DNA of 55,344 nucleotides from Ruminococcus sp. (GCA_024403995.1 JAKSQT010000008.1:1-55344); one strand, 5' to 3'; shown: positions 36,014-45,380, counted from the stretch's first letter. The notes: generated by a model from the sequence alone, not told the origin. Made by a program: numbers and translations.

Positions 36014-38530
36014 ATGATATTGAAAAAAATGACAGCGGTTTTATCTGCATTAGCCATGTCGGCAGGGGCACTCGCTTCTTTGCCTGCAAATACTATTGCT
36101 CCTGAGGCTGCTTCAAAGTACAACTATGCCGAGGCTCTCCAGAAGTCAATGTTTTTCTATGAGGTTCAGCAGTCAGGTGTTCTTCCTGAATGGAACGAGG
36201 TACAGTGGCGTGCTGATGCTATGGTAGACGAAAGCGGCAAGGATACAGATGAAGTTCCCGGCGGCTGGTTCGATGCAGGTGACCACTTCAAATTTACGCT
36301 TACCAATGCATATTCTGCTTCAATAATGGCATGGGGTTATATTGAGTATGAGGAAGCTCTTAAAAAAGCCGGACTTGACGAAACTCTCCGCAACAATATC
36401 CAGTGGGGACTTGATTATGTTTTAGGCTGCGATAAGGGCGGCGGAAAGATGGTAGGTACAATAGGTGACTTTAAAGGCGGTTCTACTGACCATAACATAT
36501 GGTGCAGTGCAGAAGTATACCTCCGCAAGCACCACCTCAATAACGGCGACTGGACACGTCCTTATGATGTTATCTCAAATGCATCTGTTGCAGGCCTTTC
36601 CGCAGCTGCACTTGCACAGGGATACATTATGTTCAAGGACACTCAGCCAACAAAGGCAGCTGAATATCTTGAACACGCAAAAGATCTCTTTGAAGGTGCC
36701 AACAAGATAAAGGCAAATAAGGATATCGGCGGTATGGCAGGTATGTATGATACATCATCATGGATCGATGACTGTATGTACGCTGCAAACTGGCTCTACA
36801 GAGCTACCGGCGACAAGTCATATCTTGATATCTGTGAAAAGGAATATATCCCGAACTTCCCGCTTGAAAGTCAGTCCAGTGACAAAAAGTTCACATGGGG
36901 ACTTTGCTGGGATGATACAACTCAGGCAGCAGCTCTCCTTTATGCTCAGAATACAGGAAGCGAAGAATGGATCAATCATGTAAAGCGTCATCTCAACTAC
37001 TGGATGAACGAAGAATCCAAGCCGTTTGAGGGAAAGTATACATCTGACGGTCTTGCATGGCTCACAAACTGGGGCTGTCTCCGTCATGCAGCTAATACAG
37101 CATGGCTTGCAAAGCTTGCAAGTGATACTATCTTCAAGGATGACAGTGCTCTTGTAAGCAAGTACAATGAGTGGGCTGACGGACAGATGAACTATATGTT
37201 CGGTGACAATAAGCTGAAACTCAGTTATGTTCTTGGAATGGGTGATAATAACCCGACTTCTATCCATCACAGAACTGCATCAGGTATTCATGACGATCAC
37301 TGGAATGAGCTTGGTCAGGCAAGCGGTTCAACTATGAGCGGAGAAGAATGGCAGACAGAATACGCTCATACACTTTACGGCGCACTTGTCGGCGGTCCTG
37401 ACAGTTCAGGTAACTACGGCAACTATAAGGTTTCAGACTATCAGTACACTGAGGTAGCCATTGACTATAACGCAGGTTATACAGCAGCACTTTGTGCACT
37501 TGTTGATGATTACGGCGGAACACCTCTTGCAGACTTCCCGCCTGTTGAAACTCCTACATGGGATGAATGGGAGGTCGCAGCAGTTCTCAACGGCAGCGGC
37601 GACAGCTATACCGAGATAAAGGCATGGGCTATGAACCACACAGCATGGCCGGCAAGAGTTGCAAAGGACATCTCATACCGCTACTACTTTGATATTTCAG
37701 AGCTTCTTGATGCAGGTCTCTCGGCAGACGATGTAAAGGTTGAAGGCAAGTCTCAGCAGTATTCCGCAGGCGCCCAGGGTTATGCTACGGTTTCAGGTCC
37801 TTACCAGTATGACGGAAATATCTATTATGCAGAAGTCAAGTTTGAAGACGGCAGAGCTATCCAGCCTACAGGTCAGAGCGAACACAGAGATGAAGTTCAG
37901 TTCAGAGTTTCTATTCCTGATGCAATTGATGGCAAGTCAACAAAGGGCGCATGGGATCCGTCAAATGACTGGTCATATGAAGGCGTTACAAAGTCAGACA
38001 GCCTTAAATCATCAAAGTCACTCAACAAGCACTTCACAATGTATGTTGACGGCAAGCTTGTATGGGGCGAAGAACCTGACGGAACAGTTCCTGAGCCATA
38101 CACACCTCCAAAGGAGACAAACAAGCAGACAACTGCTGTAACAACGACTACAACTACCACAACAACTGAAACTACAACCACAACTACTTCAACAACACAG
38201 CCAACAACTGAACCGACTACACAGCCGACGACTGAGCCTGTAACAACTACAAACAATACGGGATCACAGGGCGGAACAGATGCCAAGGTAACAAAGTGGG
38301 GCGATGCTAACTGCGACGGCGGAATCAATATGGGCGACGTTGTTCTTATCATGCAGTCTATTGCAAACATCGACAAATACGGCGTGAACGGTTCTGATAA
38401 GTCACATATCACAGCAGTAGGAATTCTTAATGCGGATGTATTTGAGAACGGCTCAGGCATCACAGGAAATGATGCTCTTGCTATTCAGAAATTCCTTCTC
38501 GAACTTATCCCGACACTGCCTGAATCGTGA
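36014..38530 (+). CDS. GH9 endoglucanase with CBM3, Thr linker and long dockerin
   Basis: 838 residues, secreted. After the signal peptide (ILKKMTAVLSALAMSAGALA) comes a GH9 domain (about 35-510) with the Asp pair in GGWFDAGDHFKFTLT, the His in SIHHRTASG and the Glu in YTEVAIDYNAGY. A CBM3c-like domain (about 515-690; ISYRYYFDISELL, WDPSNDWSYEG) marks it as a likely processive endoglucanase. A Thr-rich linker (about 700-752) leads to a long ruminococcal dockerin (GDANCDGGINMGDVVLIMQ, then ENGSGITGNDALAIQKFLLEL). The start at 36014 follows GAGAGGGG; the longer reading from 35984 contains the ribosome site. Its dockerin is nearly the same as that of the next gene, so both probably bind the same cohesin class. 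Confidence 0.92.
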   Translation: MILKKMTAVLSALAMSAGALASLPANTIAPEAASKYNYAEALQKSMFFYEVQQSGVLPEWNEVQWRADAMVDESGKDTDEVPGGWFDAGDHFKFTLTNAYSASIMAWGYIEYEEALKKAGLDETLRNNIQWGLDYVLGCDKGGGKMVGTIGDFKGGSTDHNIWCSAEVYLRKHHLNNGDWTRPYDVISNASVAGLSAAALAQGYIMFKDTQPTKAAEYLEHAKDLFEGANKIKANKDIGGMAGMYDTSSWIDDCMYAANWLYRATGDKSYLDICEKEYIPNFPLESQSSDKKFTWGLCWDDTTQAAALLYAQNTGSEEWINHVKRHLNYWMNEESKPFEGKYTSDGLAWLTNWGCLRHAANTAWLAKLASDTIFKDDSALVSKYNEWADGQMNYMFGDNKLKLSYVLGMGDNNPTSIHHRTASGIHDDHWNELGQASGSTMSGEEWQTEYAHTLYGALVGGPDSSGNYGNYKVSDYQYTEVAIDYNAGYTAALCALVDDYGGTPLADFPPVETPTWDEWEVAAVLNGSGDSYTEIKAWAMNHTAWPARVAKDISYRYYFDISELLDAGLSADDVKVEGKSQQYSAGAQGYATVSGPYQYDGNIYYAEVKFEDGRAIQPTGQSEHRDEVQFRVSIPDAIDGKSTKGAWDPSNDWSYEGVTKSDSLKSSKSLNKHFTMYVDGKLVWGEEPDGTVPEPYTPPKETNKQTTAVTTTTTTTTTETTTTTTSTTQPTTEPTTQPTTEPVTTTNNTGSQGGTDAKVTKWGDANCDGGINMGDVVLIMQSIANIDKYGVNGSDKSHITAVGILNADVFENGSGITGNDALAIQKFLLELIPTLPES

Positions 38531-38573
38531 TCGGAACAGAGTATTGATAATTAAATTTAAATAATTCATAAAA

Positions 38574-38608
38574 TAAATAAGAAGGGGGTGAATACTCCCT
38601 TCTTATTT
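38574..38608 (+). terminator. Terminator of GH9-CBM3
   Basis: AATAAGAAGGG..CCCTTCTTATT hairpin followed by TTTTATG, about 45 bp after the stop. Confidence 0.85.
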
Positions 38609-38680
38609 TTATGTTTTTTGGCAGATTATACAAAAAAGTCGCTTTGCCATTAGGGAAATGCACGAAATTCAAGAAAACTA

Positions 38681-38709
38681 TTTACTTTTTATTTGCGATA
38701 TAATATAAT
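38681..38709 (+). promoter_or_regulatory. Promoter of CBM4-GH9
   Basis: TTTACT (38681-38686), 17-bp spacer, TATAAT (38704-38709). An overlapping TATAAT begins at 38699. The leader is about 135 nt long. Confidence 0.5.
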
Positions 38710-38715
38710 ATACAC

Positions 38716-38769
38716 AGTGAGTGAGGACCGGTGCAGGGTTCAGGGGAACTTTATGTTAACTCACTTTTT
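38716..38769 (+). promoter_or_regulatory. Leader hairpin before CBM4-GH9
   Basis: AGTGAGT (38716-38722) pairs with ACTCACT (38759-38765), followed directly by TTTTATATTTTTA. It begins at about the expected transcription start and has the form of a leader terminator, so premature termination or a 5' stabilising hairpin is possible. The remainder of 38531-38849 shows only the upstream terminator, the promoter and the ribosome site. Confidence 0.4.
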
Positions 38770-38849
38770 ATATTTTTATGGTATAACAGCAGTGTTTGCA
38801 CTGGCATTGCTTTATAAATCTTTTTTAAATATTCAGGGAGGGTATTCTA

Positions 38850-41800
38850 ATGCACAAGAAAAGTAAAATTGCAAAGACACTTGGTGCAAGCCTTTTAGCT
38901 GCATCAATGATTGCACCTACAGTTGCTGCTATCGCTCCAATGAGTGCTAACGCAGCTTGTCAGGTTCTTGGCGAAACAAGCTTTGATTACAAGGCACTGC
39001 CTTGGCATACTTGTGAGTCAAGCCCTGCAAAACAGGATTTTGATATCAGTAACGGCGCATTCCACGTTGAGATCATCAACGCACAGGGCGCTGACGGCGA
39101 AAAGTGGGACCTTCAGGTAAGACACAGAAACCTTAACTTCAAGAAGGGTCATACATATGAAGTAAGCTTCAAGGTTAAGTCAAACAGAGCCGGTATGGAA
39201 CTCTGCTCAAAGATCGGTAACATCAAGGGCGACGAAGAGTATTTCGTACTCAGCGGTTCAGAAATGCAGATGGGTCCTCACATGGGCGGTCAGTGGGGCA
39301 AGGCTCTCTCACTTACAACAGATTACCAGACTGTAAAGGGCACATTCAAGCCTACACAGGACATCGAAGCTGCTGAGTGGGCATTCCACTATGCACAGGG
39401 TACTAAGTACGAAGGTAACGGCAAAGCCGGCGACGAACTCTGGTTCGACGATATGTCCATCGTTTGTCAGGATTGTCCTGAAACATGGTCAGAAGGCACC
39501 TGCGGCGTTGACCCTGACAACCATTTTGGTGCTGTAAGCCGTGAATACAGTAATAGTGCTGATCCTAAGATGAAGGACGGCAAAACACTCGTTAACTATA
39601 TCTCTGTAAACCAGGTTGGTTACTATCCAAACCTCCAGAAGATCGCTGTTCTCGGTGATAACGCAGGCGATATCGTTTACGGTGCTCAGAGCATTTCACT
39701 TTCAAAGAGCTCATATGACTTTGACGTTTGTGATGCTTCTTCAGGCGCTTCTGTATACTCAGGTACTTCAGGTTCTACATTCAAGGATCCTGATTCAGGT
39801 GATACAGTATGCAAGCTCGATTTCACAGAATTCAATAAGCCGGGCAGATACTACATCAAGGTCGGCGACTGGAGATCTATGGAATTCAACATTGGCGACA
39901 ACATCTACACAGATGACAGCCACAATATGCTTACTAACGCAATCAACTACTTCTATCAGAACCGTTCAGGTCTTGATATTGAAGCTAAATATATCACTTC
40001 AGGTGATACAGGTACTCTTGCTCATAAGGGCGGTCATAAGACAGATAAAGCTGCTGTTCAGAAGATCTGGAAGAACGAGTACGCAAGCAAAGATGAAGCT
40101 ACAAGTACATACGCTTCTTCAACAATAACAGCTAACAAGGGCTGGTACGATGCCGGTGACCACGGTAAATACGTTGTTAACGGCGGTATCGCAGTATGGA
40201 CTCTCCAGAATATGTATGAGAGATCTCTCATCGTTGATGGCGGCGACAAGTTTGCTGATAATTCAGGTACAGTTGTAGTTCCTGAAACAGGCAACAAGAT
40301 TCCTGACGTAATCGATGAGTGTCTCTATGAAATGGACTTCATGACACAGATGGTTGTTGATTCAAGCGAGCCAACATGGGGCAAGTATGCAGGTATGGTT
40401 TACCACAAGCTCCACGACCACAAGTGGACAGGTCTTGCTACAAAGCCGGACGGCTATGAGGAAGAATGGGGTACAACACGTATCGTTAAGCCTCCAACGT
40501 TCGCTGCAACTCTGAACTACGCTGCTTGTGCTGCTCAGACTGCACGTCTCTTAGAGCCATATGATTCAACAAAGGCTAAGTTCTTCCTTGAGGAAGCTAA
40601 GACTTCATATCAGGCTTACAAGGACAACTACTATGAAGCTGACCACAGCAAGAAAACTCATCCTGACCTCAAGTGCGATTGTGAGGCAGAAGAAATCAAC
40701 GAGAAGTCACTCTATGCTCCAATGTGGCAGGCAAAGGGCGGCGGACCTTACGGCGATAACGAGGTTAAGGACGACGGTTACTGGGCAGCTTGCGAAATCT
40801 TCGTAACTGCTAAGGCACTCGGCGATTCTGACGCTGACAAGTTCTTCGAGGAACTCTCTGCTTATAAGGATGCATTCAAGGTAACAACAAGAATCACCGG
40901 CGGTGAAAACAAGGATGGTTCATTTACCACATTTAACTGGGGTAATACAGCATCTGCCGGTTCTATGACACTCCTTATGCACCAGGATCTCCTTTCTGAA
41001 GATCAGGCTAAGACACTTCAGGATTCTGTTGTTGAAGCTGCTGATAACTACATCGCAGAGGAAACAAAGCAGGGTTATGGTATTCCTTACAAGTATGACG
41101 GTCAGGGATACAACGATCCTAACAACCTCAACCCAAGCATCATAATCAATGGTTATGAGTGGGGTTCAAACTCAATGGTTATCAACAATGCTATCGTTAT
41201 GGCTTACGCTTACGATATCACTGGTGATGTTAAGTACATGAACGGTGTTACAACCGCTATGGACTACCTCCTTGGTACAAACCCACTTTCATTCTCATTC
41301 GTAACTGGTTACGGTACATACCACGAGCAGAAGCCTCACCACAGATATTGGTCCAACGAGCTTGATAAGACTCTCCCAATGGCTCCTGATGGTGTTCTTT
41401 CAGGTGGTCCTAACGCAGGTCTCCAGGATCCATATGTACGTGCTCTCGGTTTCGTTTCTGGTGATGCCAGCAACCCGTCACAGAGATGCTTCGTTGACTC
41501 AATCGAAGCTTGGTCAACAAACGAAGTTACAATCAACTGGAATGCTCCTCTTGCTTGGATCGTTTCATTCCTTCAGGATGAAGCTGCACAGGCTCCAGCA
41601 GCTGCAAAGGGCGACAAGTTCGGCGGCAAAAAGACTGTTACAGATCCTGTAACTACAACAACTCAGGCTCCTGTTACAACAACTACATCTAAGGAAACAA
41701 CATCTGTTGTTACAACAACAGTTAAGAATCCTTCAGCAGTTAAGGCTGACCTTTACGGTGATGCTAACTGCGACGGCAAGGTTAACATGGGTGACGTTGT

Positions 41801-41987
41801 TCTTATCATGCAGTCACAGGCTAACCCTGACAAGTTCGGTCTTAACGGTTCTGATAAGTCACACATTACAGCACAGGGTAATGCTAATGCAGACGTTTAC
41901 GAGAATGGTTCAGGTATCACAAACAACGATGCTCTGTCAGTTCAGAAGTATCTCCTTGAACTCATCAAGTCACTTCCAGAGTCATAA
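38850..41987 (+). CDS. CBM4-Ig-GH9 cellulase (CbhA-like) with long dockerin
   Basis: 1045 residues, secreted. Signal peptide (SKIAKTLGASLLAASMIAP), a CBM4-like cellulose-binding domain (about 40-215; ETSFDYKALPWHTC, ELWFDDMSIVC), the Ig-like domain typical of this GH9 subgroup (about 245-350; NYISVNQVGYYPN), then the GH9 domain (about 355-905) with Asp residues in GWYDAGDHGKYVVNGG, His in KPHHRYWSN and Glu in STNEVTINWNAPLAW. A short Thr-rich linker and a long dockerin (GDANCDGKVNMGDVVLIMQ) end it. This architecture is that of CbhA/CelK cellobiohydrolases. Codon use is strongly biased (AAG, CTC, GTT, AAC), as in the S1 gene, which implies very high expression. AGGGAGGG precedes the ATG. It is likely a dominant exo-acting cellulase. 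Confidence 0.93.
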   Translation: MHKKSKIAKTLGASLLAASMIAPTVAAIAPMSANAACQVLGETSFDYKALPWHTCESSPAKQDFDISNGAFHVEIINAQGADGEKWDLQVRHRNLNFKKGHTYEVSFKVKSNRAGMELCSKIGNIKGDEEYFVLSGSEMQMGPHMGGQWGKALSLTTDYQTVKGTFKPTQDIEAAEWAFHYAQGTKYEGNGKAGDELWFDDMSIVCQDCPETWSEGTCGVDPDNHFGAVSREYSNSADPKMKDGKTLVNYISVNQVGYYPNLQKIAVLGDNAGDIVYGAQSISLSKSSYDFDVCDASSGASVYSGTSGSTFKDPDSGDTVCKLDFTEFNKPGRYYIKVGDWRSMEFNIGDNIYTDDSHNMLTNAINYFYQNRSGLDIEAKYITSGDTGTLAHKGGHKTDKAAVQKIWKNEYASKDEATSTYASSTITANKGWYDAGDHGKYVVNGGIAVWTLQNMYERSLIVDGGDKFADNSGTVVVPETGNKIPDVIDECLYEMDFMTQMVVDSSEPTWGKYAGMVYHKLHDHKWTGLATKPDGYEEEWGTTRIVKPPTFAATLNYAACAAQTARLLEPYDSTKAKFFLEEAKTSYQAYKDNYYEADHSKKTHPDLKCDCEAEEINEKSLYAPMWQAKGGGPYGDNEVKDDGYWAACEIFVTAKALGDSDADKFFEELSAYKDAFKVTTRITGGENKDGSFTTFNWGNTASAGSMTLLMHQDLLSEDQAKTLQDSVVEAADNYIAEETKQGYGIPYKYDGQGYNDPNNLNPSIIINGYEWGSNSMVINNAIVMAYAYDITGDVKYMNGVTTAMDYLLGTNPLSFSFVTGYGTYHEQKPHHRYWSNELDKTLPMAPDGVLSGGPNAGLQDPYVRALGFVSGDASNPSQRCFVDSIEAWSTNEVTINWNAPLAWIVSFLQDEAAQAPAAAKGDKFGGKKTVTDPVTTTTQAPVTTTTSKETTSVVTTTVKNPSAVKADLYGDANCDGKVNMGDVVLIMQSQANPDKFGLNGSDKSHITAQGNANADVYENGSGITNNDALSVQKYLLELIKSLPES

Positions 41988-42010
41988 GCTCTGATTGCTC
42001 AAACGGATAA

Positions 42011-42037
42011 GAGGACGCATTTTGCGTCCTCTTTTTT
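42011..42037 (+). terminator. Terminator of CBM4-GH9
   Basis: GAGGACGC..GCGTCCTC with a 5-nt loop and TTTTTT tail. Confidence 0.9.
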
Positions 42038-42054
42038 AAAAGGGGTGAGTTTTT

Positions 42055-43140
42055 ATCGCAAATATTCTTGATTATATGGACTGGCGGGGAGATGTTCCTT
42101 TTTCTGTCTCGCCGTTCAATGAAGTTGATGCACTTATACTATGCCAATTCGCCTATGTAAAGTTTGAACGTGTGGCATCCGACAGCTTCACCAATACAAT
42201 TGCAGTAGCAGATGCTTATAAAAACTTTAAGATAGGTGCTGTGCCTGAAAACGACCGTGCAGTGACATTTGCTCAGGATAATATTCTGTTCTGTAAAATG
42301 GCAGAATCACGCAGATTCGGCAATATGCTGATATCAGGCAGCTGCAATATGTTCAGTCAAGATGAAAATATGCAGTTTGCTGCTATAACCTGTATGCTCG
42401 ATGACGGCTCGGTTTTTATCGCTTTCAGAGGTACTGACGGTACAATGGTCGGCTGGAAGGAAGATTTCATGATGAGCTATGTTCAGGAGATACCAAGTCA
42501 GCGACAGGCTGTAAGCTATCTCAATGAAAACTTCAAAGGGATAAAGTGCCCAATAAGAATAGGCGGTCATTCAAAAGGCGGTAATCTTGCGGTTTATGCA
42601 TCCATGTTCATTGATAAAGAAATTCAGGATAAACTGACAGAGGTATACAGCTTTGACGGGCCGGGATTCCGTGATGAGATCGTGGACAGCGAGTCGTATA
42701 AGGCTGTTCAGGGGAAAATTCACAGCTTTGTTCCGGAAGGTACAGTTGTTTCAATGCTTTTGAACAGTGATATTCAGCATAAATACGTCAGAAACAGTGT
42801 TTCAGGTCTTATGCAGCACGTTTCGTTTAACTGGATGGTTGAGCGTGACAGATTTGATTATCTGCCGCAGAGCGAACAGAAAACAGGCAGGATAAACAAA
42901 ACGCTGTCGGGACTTATTTCTGATCTTGATGATAAAGAACGTGAAGGTTTTGTCAATGCACTTTTCAAGGCTTTGGAAAATTCTGATGCGAGCACTATAT
43001 ATGAGCTGAAAGACTTAAAAAAATACCCTGCGTTTATCAAGGCATTCAGTAAGCTGGAGCCTGACGAGCAGAGTGTAATGAAGGATGTATTGAAAAAAGC
43101 CATTAAAAACGGCAAAAACTCATTGTTTTTTGATAAATAA
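42055..43140 (+). CDS. DUF2974 (Mbeg1-like) alpha/beta hydrolase
   Basis: 361 residues of the DUF2974 lipase-like family. The start signature (M)ANILDYMDWRGD..PFNEVDALILCQFAYV, the region FIAFRGTDGTMVGWKEDF and the nucleophile elbow RIGGHSKGGNLAVYAS are present, with SFDGPGF after them. The function is unproven; it resembles class 3 lipases. The start is unusual: homologues begin at ANILDY, but the first codon there is ATC (42055), seven bases after AGGGGTGA. The first ATG, at 42076, has no ribosome site and would trim seven conserved residues. No signal peptide is seen, so it is cytosolic. A terminator shared with rplA follows. Confidence 0.82.
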   Translation: MANILDYMDWRGDVPFSVSPFNEVDALILCQFAYVKFERVASDSFTNTIAVADAYKNFKIGAVPENDRAVTFAQDNILFCKMAESRRFGNMLISGSCNMFSQDENMQFAAITCMLDDGSVFIAFRGTDGTMVGWKEDFMMSYVQEIPSQRQAVSYLNENFKGIKCPIRIGGHSKGGNLAVYASMFIDKEIQDKLTEVYSFDGPGFRDEIVDSESYKAVQGKIHSFVPEGTVVSMLLNSDIQHKYVRNSVSGLMQHVSFNWMVERDRFDYLPQSEQKTGRINKTLSGLISDLDDKEREGFVNALFKALENSDASTIYELKDLKKYPAFIKAFSKLEPDEQSVMKDVLKKAIKNGKNSLFFDK

Positions 43141-43141
43141 A

Positions 43142-43165
43142 AAGCTGCACATTTCTGTGCAGCTT
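43142..43165. terminator. Bidirectional terminator between DUF2974 and rplA
   Basis: AAGCTGCAC..GTGCAGCTT, 9-bp stem with 6-nt loop. It serves both convergent units, with A/T tails on each side. Confidence 0.75.
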
Positions 43166-43184
43166 AATTTGTATACTGAATTAA

Positions 43185-43880
43185 TCAGACACCATACTTT
43201 GCTGTAGCAACTGGAACACCAGGGCCCATTGTTGAAGTAACAGTGCAGCTCTTGAGGTATGAACCCTTTGCAGCAGCCGGCTTAGCCTTAACGATAGCTT
43301 CCATAAGTGTAGAGAAGTTTTCTTCAAGCTTAGCAGCACCGAAAGATGCCTTGCCGATTGGGCAGTGGATGATGTTTGTCTTGTCGAGACGGTACTCGAT
43401 CTTACCAGCCTTAGCATCAGTTACAGCCTTAGCTACGTCAGGAGTTACAGTACCAGCCTTCGGGTTTGGCATAAGTCCACGAGGACCGAGAACCTTACCG
43501 AGACGACCAACGAGACCCATCATATCAGGTGAAGCAACAACAACGTCGAACTCCATCCAGTTTTCCTTGATGATCTTATCAACGAGATCCTGACCGCCAA
43601 CGAATTCAGCGCCTGCAGCCTTAGCAGCCTCGTACTTATCTTCCTTGCAGAATACGCATACACGAACAGTTTTACCTGTACCGTTTGGAAGAACTACAGC
43701 ACCTCTGACCTGCTGGTCAGCGTGTCTTGAGTCAACGCCGAGACGGATGTGAGCTTCGATTGTTTCATCGAACTTAGCCTTTGCATTCTTGCAGACAATA
43801 TCAAGAGCCTCAGCGGACTCATACTGCTTTGCATAATCAACAGCCTTAGCGCTGTCAACATATTTTTTGCCGTGTTTCAT
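43185..43880 (-). CDS. rplA: 50S ribosomal protein L1
   Basis: 231 residues. L1 binds helices 76-78 of 23S rRNA at the E-site stalk and represses its own operon. Signatures include the N-terminal [33 protein letters not shown] and the closing [22 protein letters not shown] precedes the ATG. Its leader (43900-43952) contains an rRNA-like L1 target. Codon use is that of highly expressed genes. The operon ends here; rplJ and rplL, often next, are not in this window. Confidence 0.97.
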   Translation of the reverse strand: MKHGKKYVDSAKAVDYAKQYESAEALDIVCKNAKAKFDETIEAHIRLGVDSRHADQQVRGAVVLPNGTGKTVRVCVFCKEDKYEAAKAAGAEFVGGQDLVDKIIKENWMEFDVVVASPDMMGLVGRLGKVLGPRGLMPNPKAGTVTPDVAKAVTDAKAGKIEYRLDKTNIIHCPIGKASFGAAKLEENFSTLMEAIVKAKPAAAKGSYLKSCTVTSTMGPGVPVATAKYGV

Positions 43881-43899
43881 TATATTTCCTCCTATTTAA

Positions 43900-43952
43900 G
43901 TGGTAATACCGGATGCTTATAGCGAACCGATTAGCGGAATTTTCCTCCCACC
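43900..43952 (-). promoter_or_regulatory. L1-binding mRNA leader before rplA
   Basis: On the minus strand GGTGGGAGG (43944-43952) and TACCAC (43900-43905) flank a short hairpin region, just before the rplA ribosome site. 23S rRNA's L1 site has the same GGUGGGAGG and UACCACC strands. Mimicry gives translational autoregulation by L1. Confidence 0.65.
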
Positions 43953-44002
43953 AATAGAACTCTGAACGGGAACTTGTCCCATATCATCATTCAAATTATT
44001 AA

Positions 44003-44428
44003 TTAGTCAACAACTACAACGCCCATTGAACGAGCTGTACCTGCGATCATGCTCATAGCTGCTTCAAGAGAACCAGCGTTGAGGTCTGGCATCTTCTGCT
44101 CAGCGATCTTCTGAACCTGTTCCTTAGTGATGTTTGCAACCTTAGTCTTGTTAGGAACGCCTGAACCGCTGTTGATGTTGCAAGCCTTCTTGATAAGAAC
44201 TGCTGCAGGTGGAGTCTTAGTGATGAATGAGAATGAACGGTCTGCGTAAACAGTGATAACAACAGGGATGATCATACCGATGTCGTTCTTTGTTCTCTCA
44301 TTGAATTCCTTTGTGAATGCCATGATATTAACACCATGCTGACCGAGAGCCGGACCAACAGGTGGTGCAGGAGTAGCCTTTCCTGCTGCGATCTGAAGCT
44401 TAATGTAGCCAACTACTTTCTGTGCCAT
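44003..44428 (-). CDS. rplK: 50S ribosomal protein L11
   Basis: 141 residues, full length. It binds the GTPase-associated region of 23S rRNA and is needed for RelA activation. Signatures: [21 protein letters not shown] with the proline-rich switch, [10 protein letters not shown] and the C-terminal [19 protein letters not shown] precedes the ATG. It sits after nusG with a leader containing an L1-like site. Confidence 0.97.
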   Translation of the reverse strand: MAQKVVGYIKLQIAAGKATPAPPVGPALGQHGVNIMAFTKEFNERTKNDIGMIIPVVITVYADRSFSFITKTPPAAVLIKKACNINSGSGVPNKTKVANITKEQVQKIAEQKMPDLNAGSLEAAMSMIAGTARSMGVVVVD

Positions 44429-44449
44429 GTAATTCGCACCTCCATAAAT

Positions 44450-44490
44450 GTGGTAAACGGCGGGATAATCTGAATTTTATCCCTCCCACT
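44450..44490 (-). promoter_or_regulatory. L1-binding mRNA leader before rplK
   Basis: AGTGGGAGGG (44481-44490) and TTTACCAC (44450-44457) enclose a 7-bp hairpin GGGATAA..TTATCCC, ending about 10 nt before the rplK ribosome site GGAGGTG. This is the second copy of the L1-target pattern in the operon. Confidence 0.65.
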
Positions 44491-44538
44491 GAAACCTCTG
44501 CGGGTTTCTTTTGACCTGAATTGACCTGAAATTTCAGG

Positions 44539-45066
44539 TTAGTCCTCCACAACTCTTATCTGGTCGATAGGAACTGTAGTAGGAGTTTCACGACCGAACA
44601 TAGATACGAGAAGATCTACCTTGCGGTCTTCGAGATTAATGTTCTGAACGACACCAACGAAGCCTTCCATGCCGTTGCCTGAGATCTGAACGCTGTCGCC
44701 CACTTTAAAGTTGACGCTTACAGAAGAAACCTCAACGCCGAAGAGCTGTTTAACTTCAGCCTCGGAAAGGGGAGTAGGTTCGGATGCTGGTCCTACGAAG
44801 CCTGTGCAGCCTCTGGTATTTCTTACGAGATACCATGTGTCATCATTGACAACCATTTTGATAAGAACGTAACCCGGATAGGTTTTGCGTTCAACCTCTT
44901 TTGATTTGCCATCGGCGATCTCGGTCGCCATTTCGGTTGGGACTCTGACCTCCTGGATAAGCTCGTGAAGCTTGCGGTTTTCGACCGTTTTTTCAATATC
45001 CTTGGCTACTTTATTTTCATAGCCTGAATATGTGTGGATGACATACCACTTAGCTGCTTCTGACAT
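44539..45066 (-). CDS. nusG: Transcription termination/antitermination factor NusG
   Basis: 175 residues. The NGN domain (about 5-110; KWYVIHTYSGYENKVAKD, YPGYVLIKMVVNDDTWYLVRNT) contacts RNA polymerase, and the KOW domain (about 125-170; GDSVQISGNGMEGFVGVVQNI) contacts S10 or Rho. Family length is normal. It follows secE by 29 nt with GAGGATCAG upstream and is transcribed with the ribosomal genes. Confidence 0.97.
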   Translation of the reverse strand: MSEAAKWYVIHTYSGYENKVAKDIEKTVENRKLHELIQEVRVPTEMATEIADGKSKEVERKTYPGYVLIKMVVNDDTWYLVRNTRGCTGFVGPASEPTPLSEAEVKQLFGVEVSSVSVNFKVGDSVQISGNGMEGFVGVVQNINLEDRKVDLLVSMFGRETPTTVPIDQIRVVED

Positions 45067-45095
45067 TACTGATCCTCCTCAGATTTTCCCATGGT

Positions 45096-45362
45096 TTAGC
45101 TGTTGTAGATAAAGCTGAACAGAGCAAGGAAGCCCTCGTCAAGCAGACCTACAAGAACTGCTGAAAGTGCGATAACACCGACAACTACTGAAGTATTTGT
45201 AACAACAGTGCTCTTTGTTGGCCAAACCACTTTTTTGAATTCGACTTTTAAGTCTTTGAACCATGACTTGATTTTGCCCGGTTCTTTTTTGTCTGCTTTT
45301 TTCTCAGACTTTTTTTCGGAAGTAACTTCCTTTTTCTTTTCTGAAGTTGTATCCTTAGCCAT
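45096..45362 (-). CDS. secE: Preprotein translocase subunit SecE
   Basis: 88 residues. An unusually long Lys/Glu/Ser-rich N-terminal extension (about 1-28) precedes the conserved amphipathic helix KSWFKDLKVEFKKVVWPTK and a single membrane helix (VVGVIALSAVLVGLLDEGF). SecE clamps the SecY channel in the membrane. Position between rpmG and nusG is the standard bacterial order. Confidence 0.95.
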   Translation of the reverse strand: MAKDTTSEKKKEVTSEKKSEKKADKKEPGKIKSWFKDLKVEFKKVVWPTKSTVVTNTSVVVGVIALSAVLVGLLDEGFLALFSFIYNS

Positions 45363-45380
45363 TAAAAATACTCCTTCCGA

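Noticed and set aside
38125-38270. Low-complexity ACA/ACT repeat DNA
   Set aside because: It codes the Thr-rich linker in frame, so it is not a separate repeat element.
37897-38463. Val-rich minus-strand ORF over the GH9 linker and dockerin
   Set aside because: Reverse of the Thr-rich linker; composition artefact.
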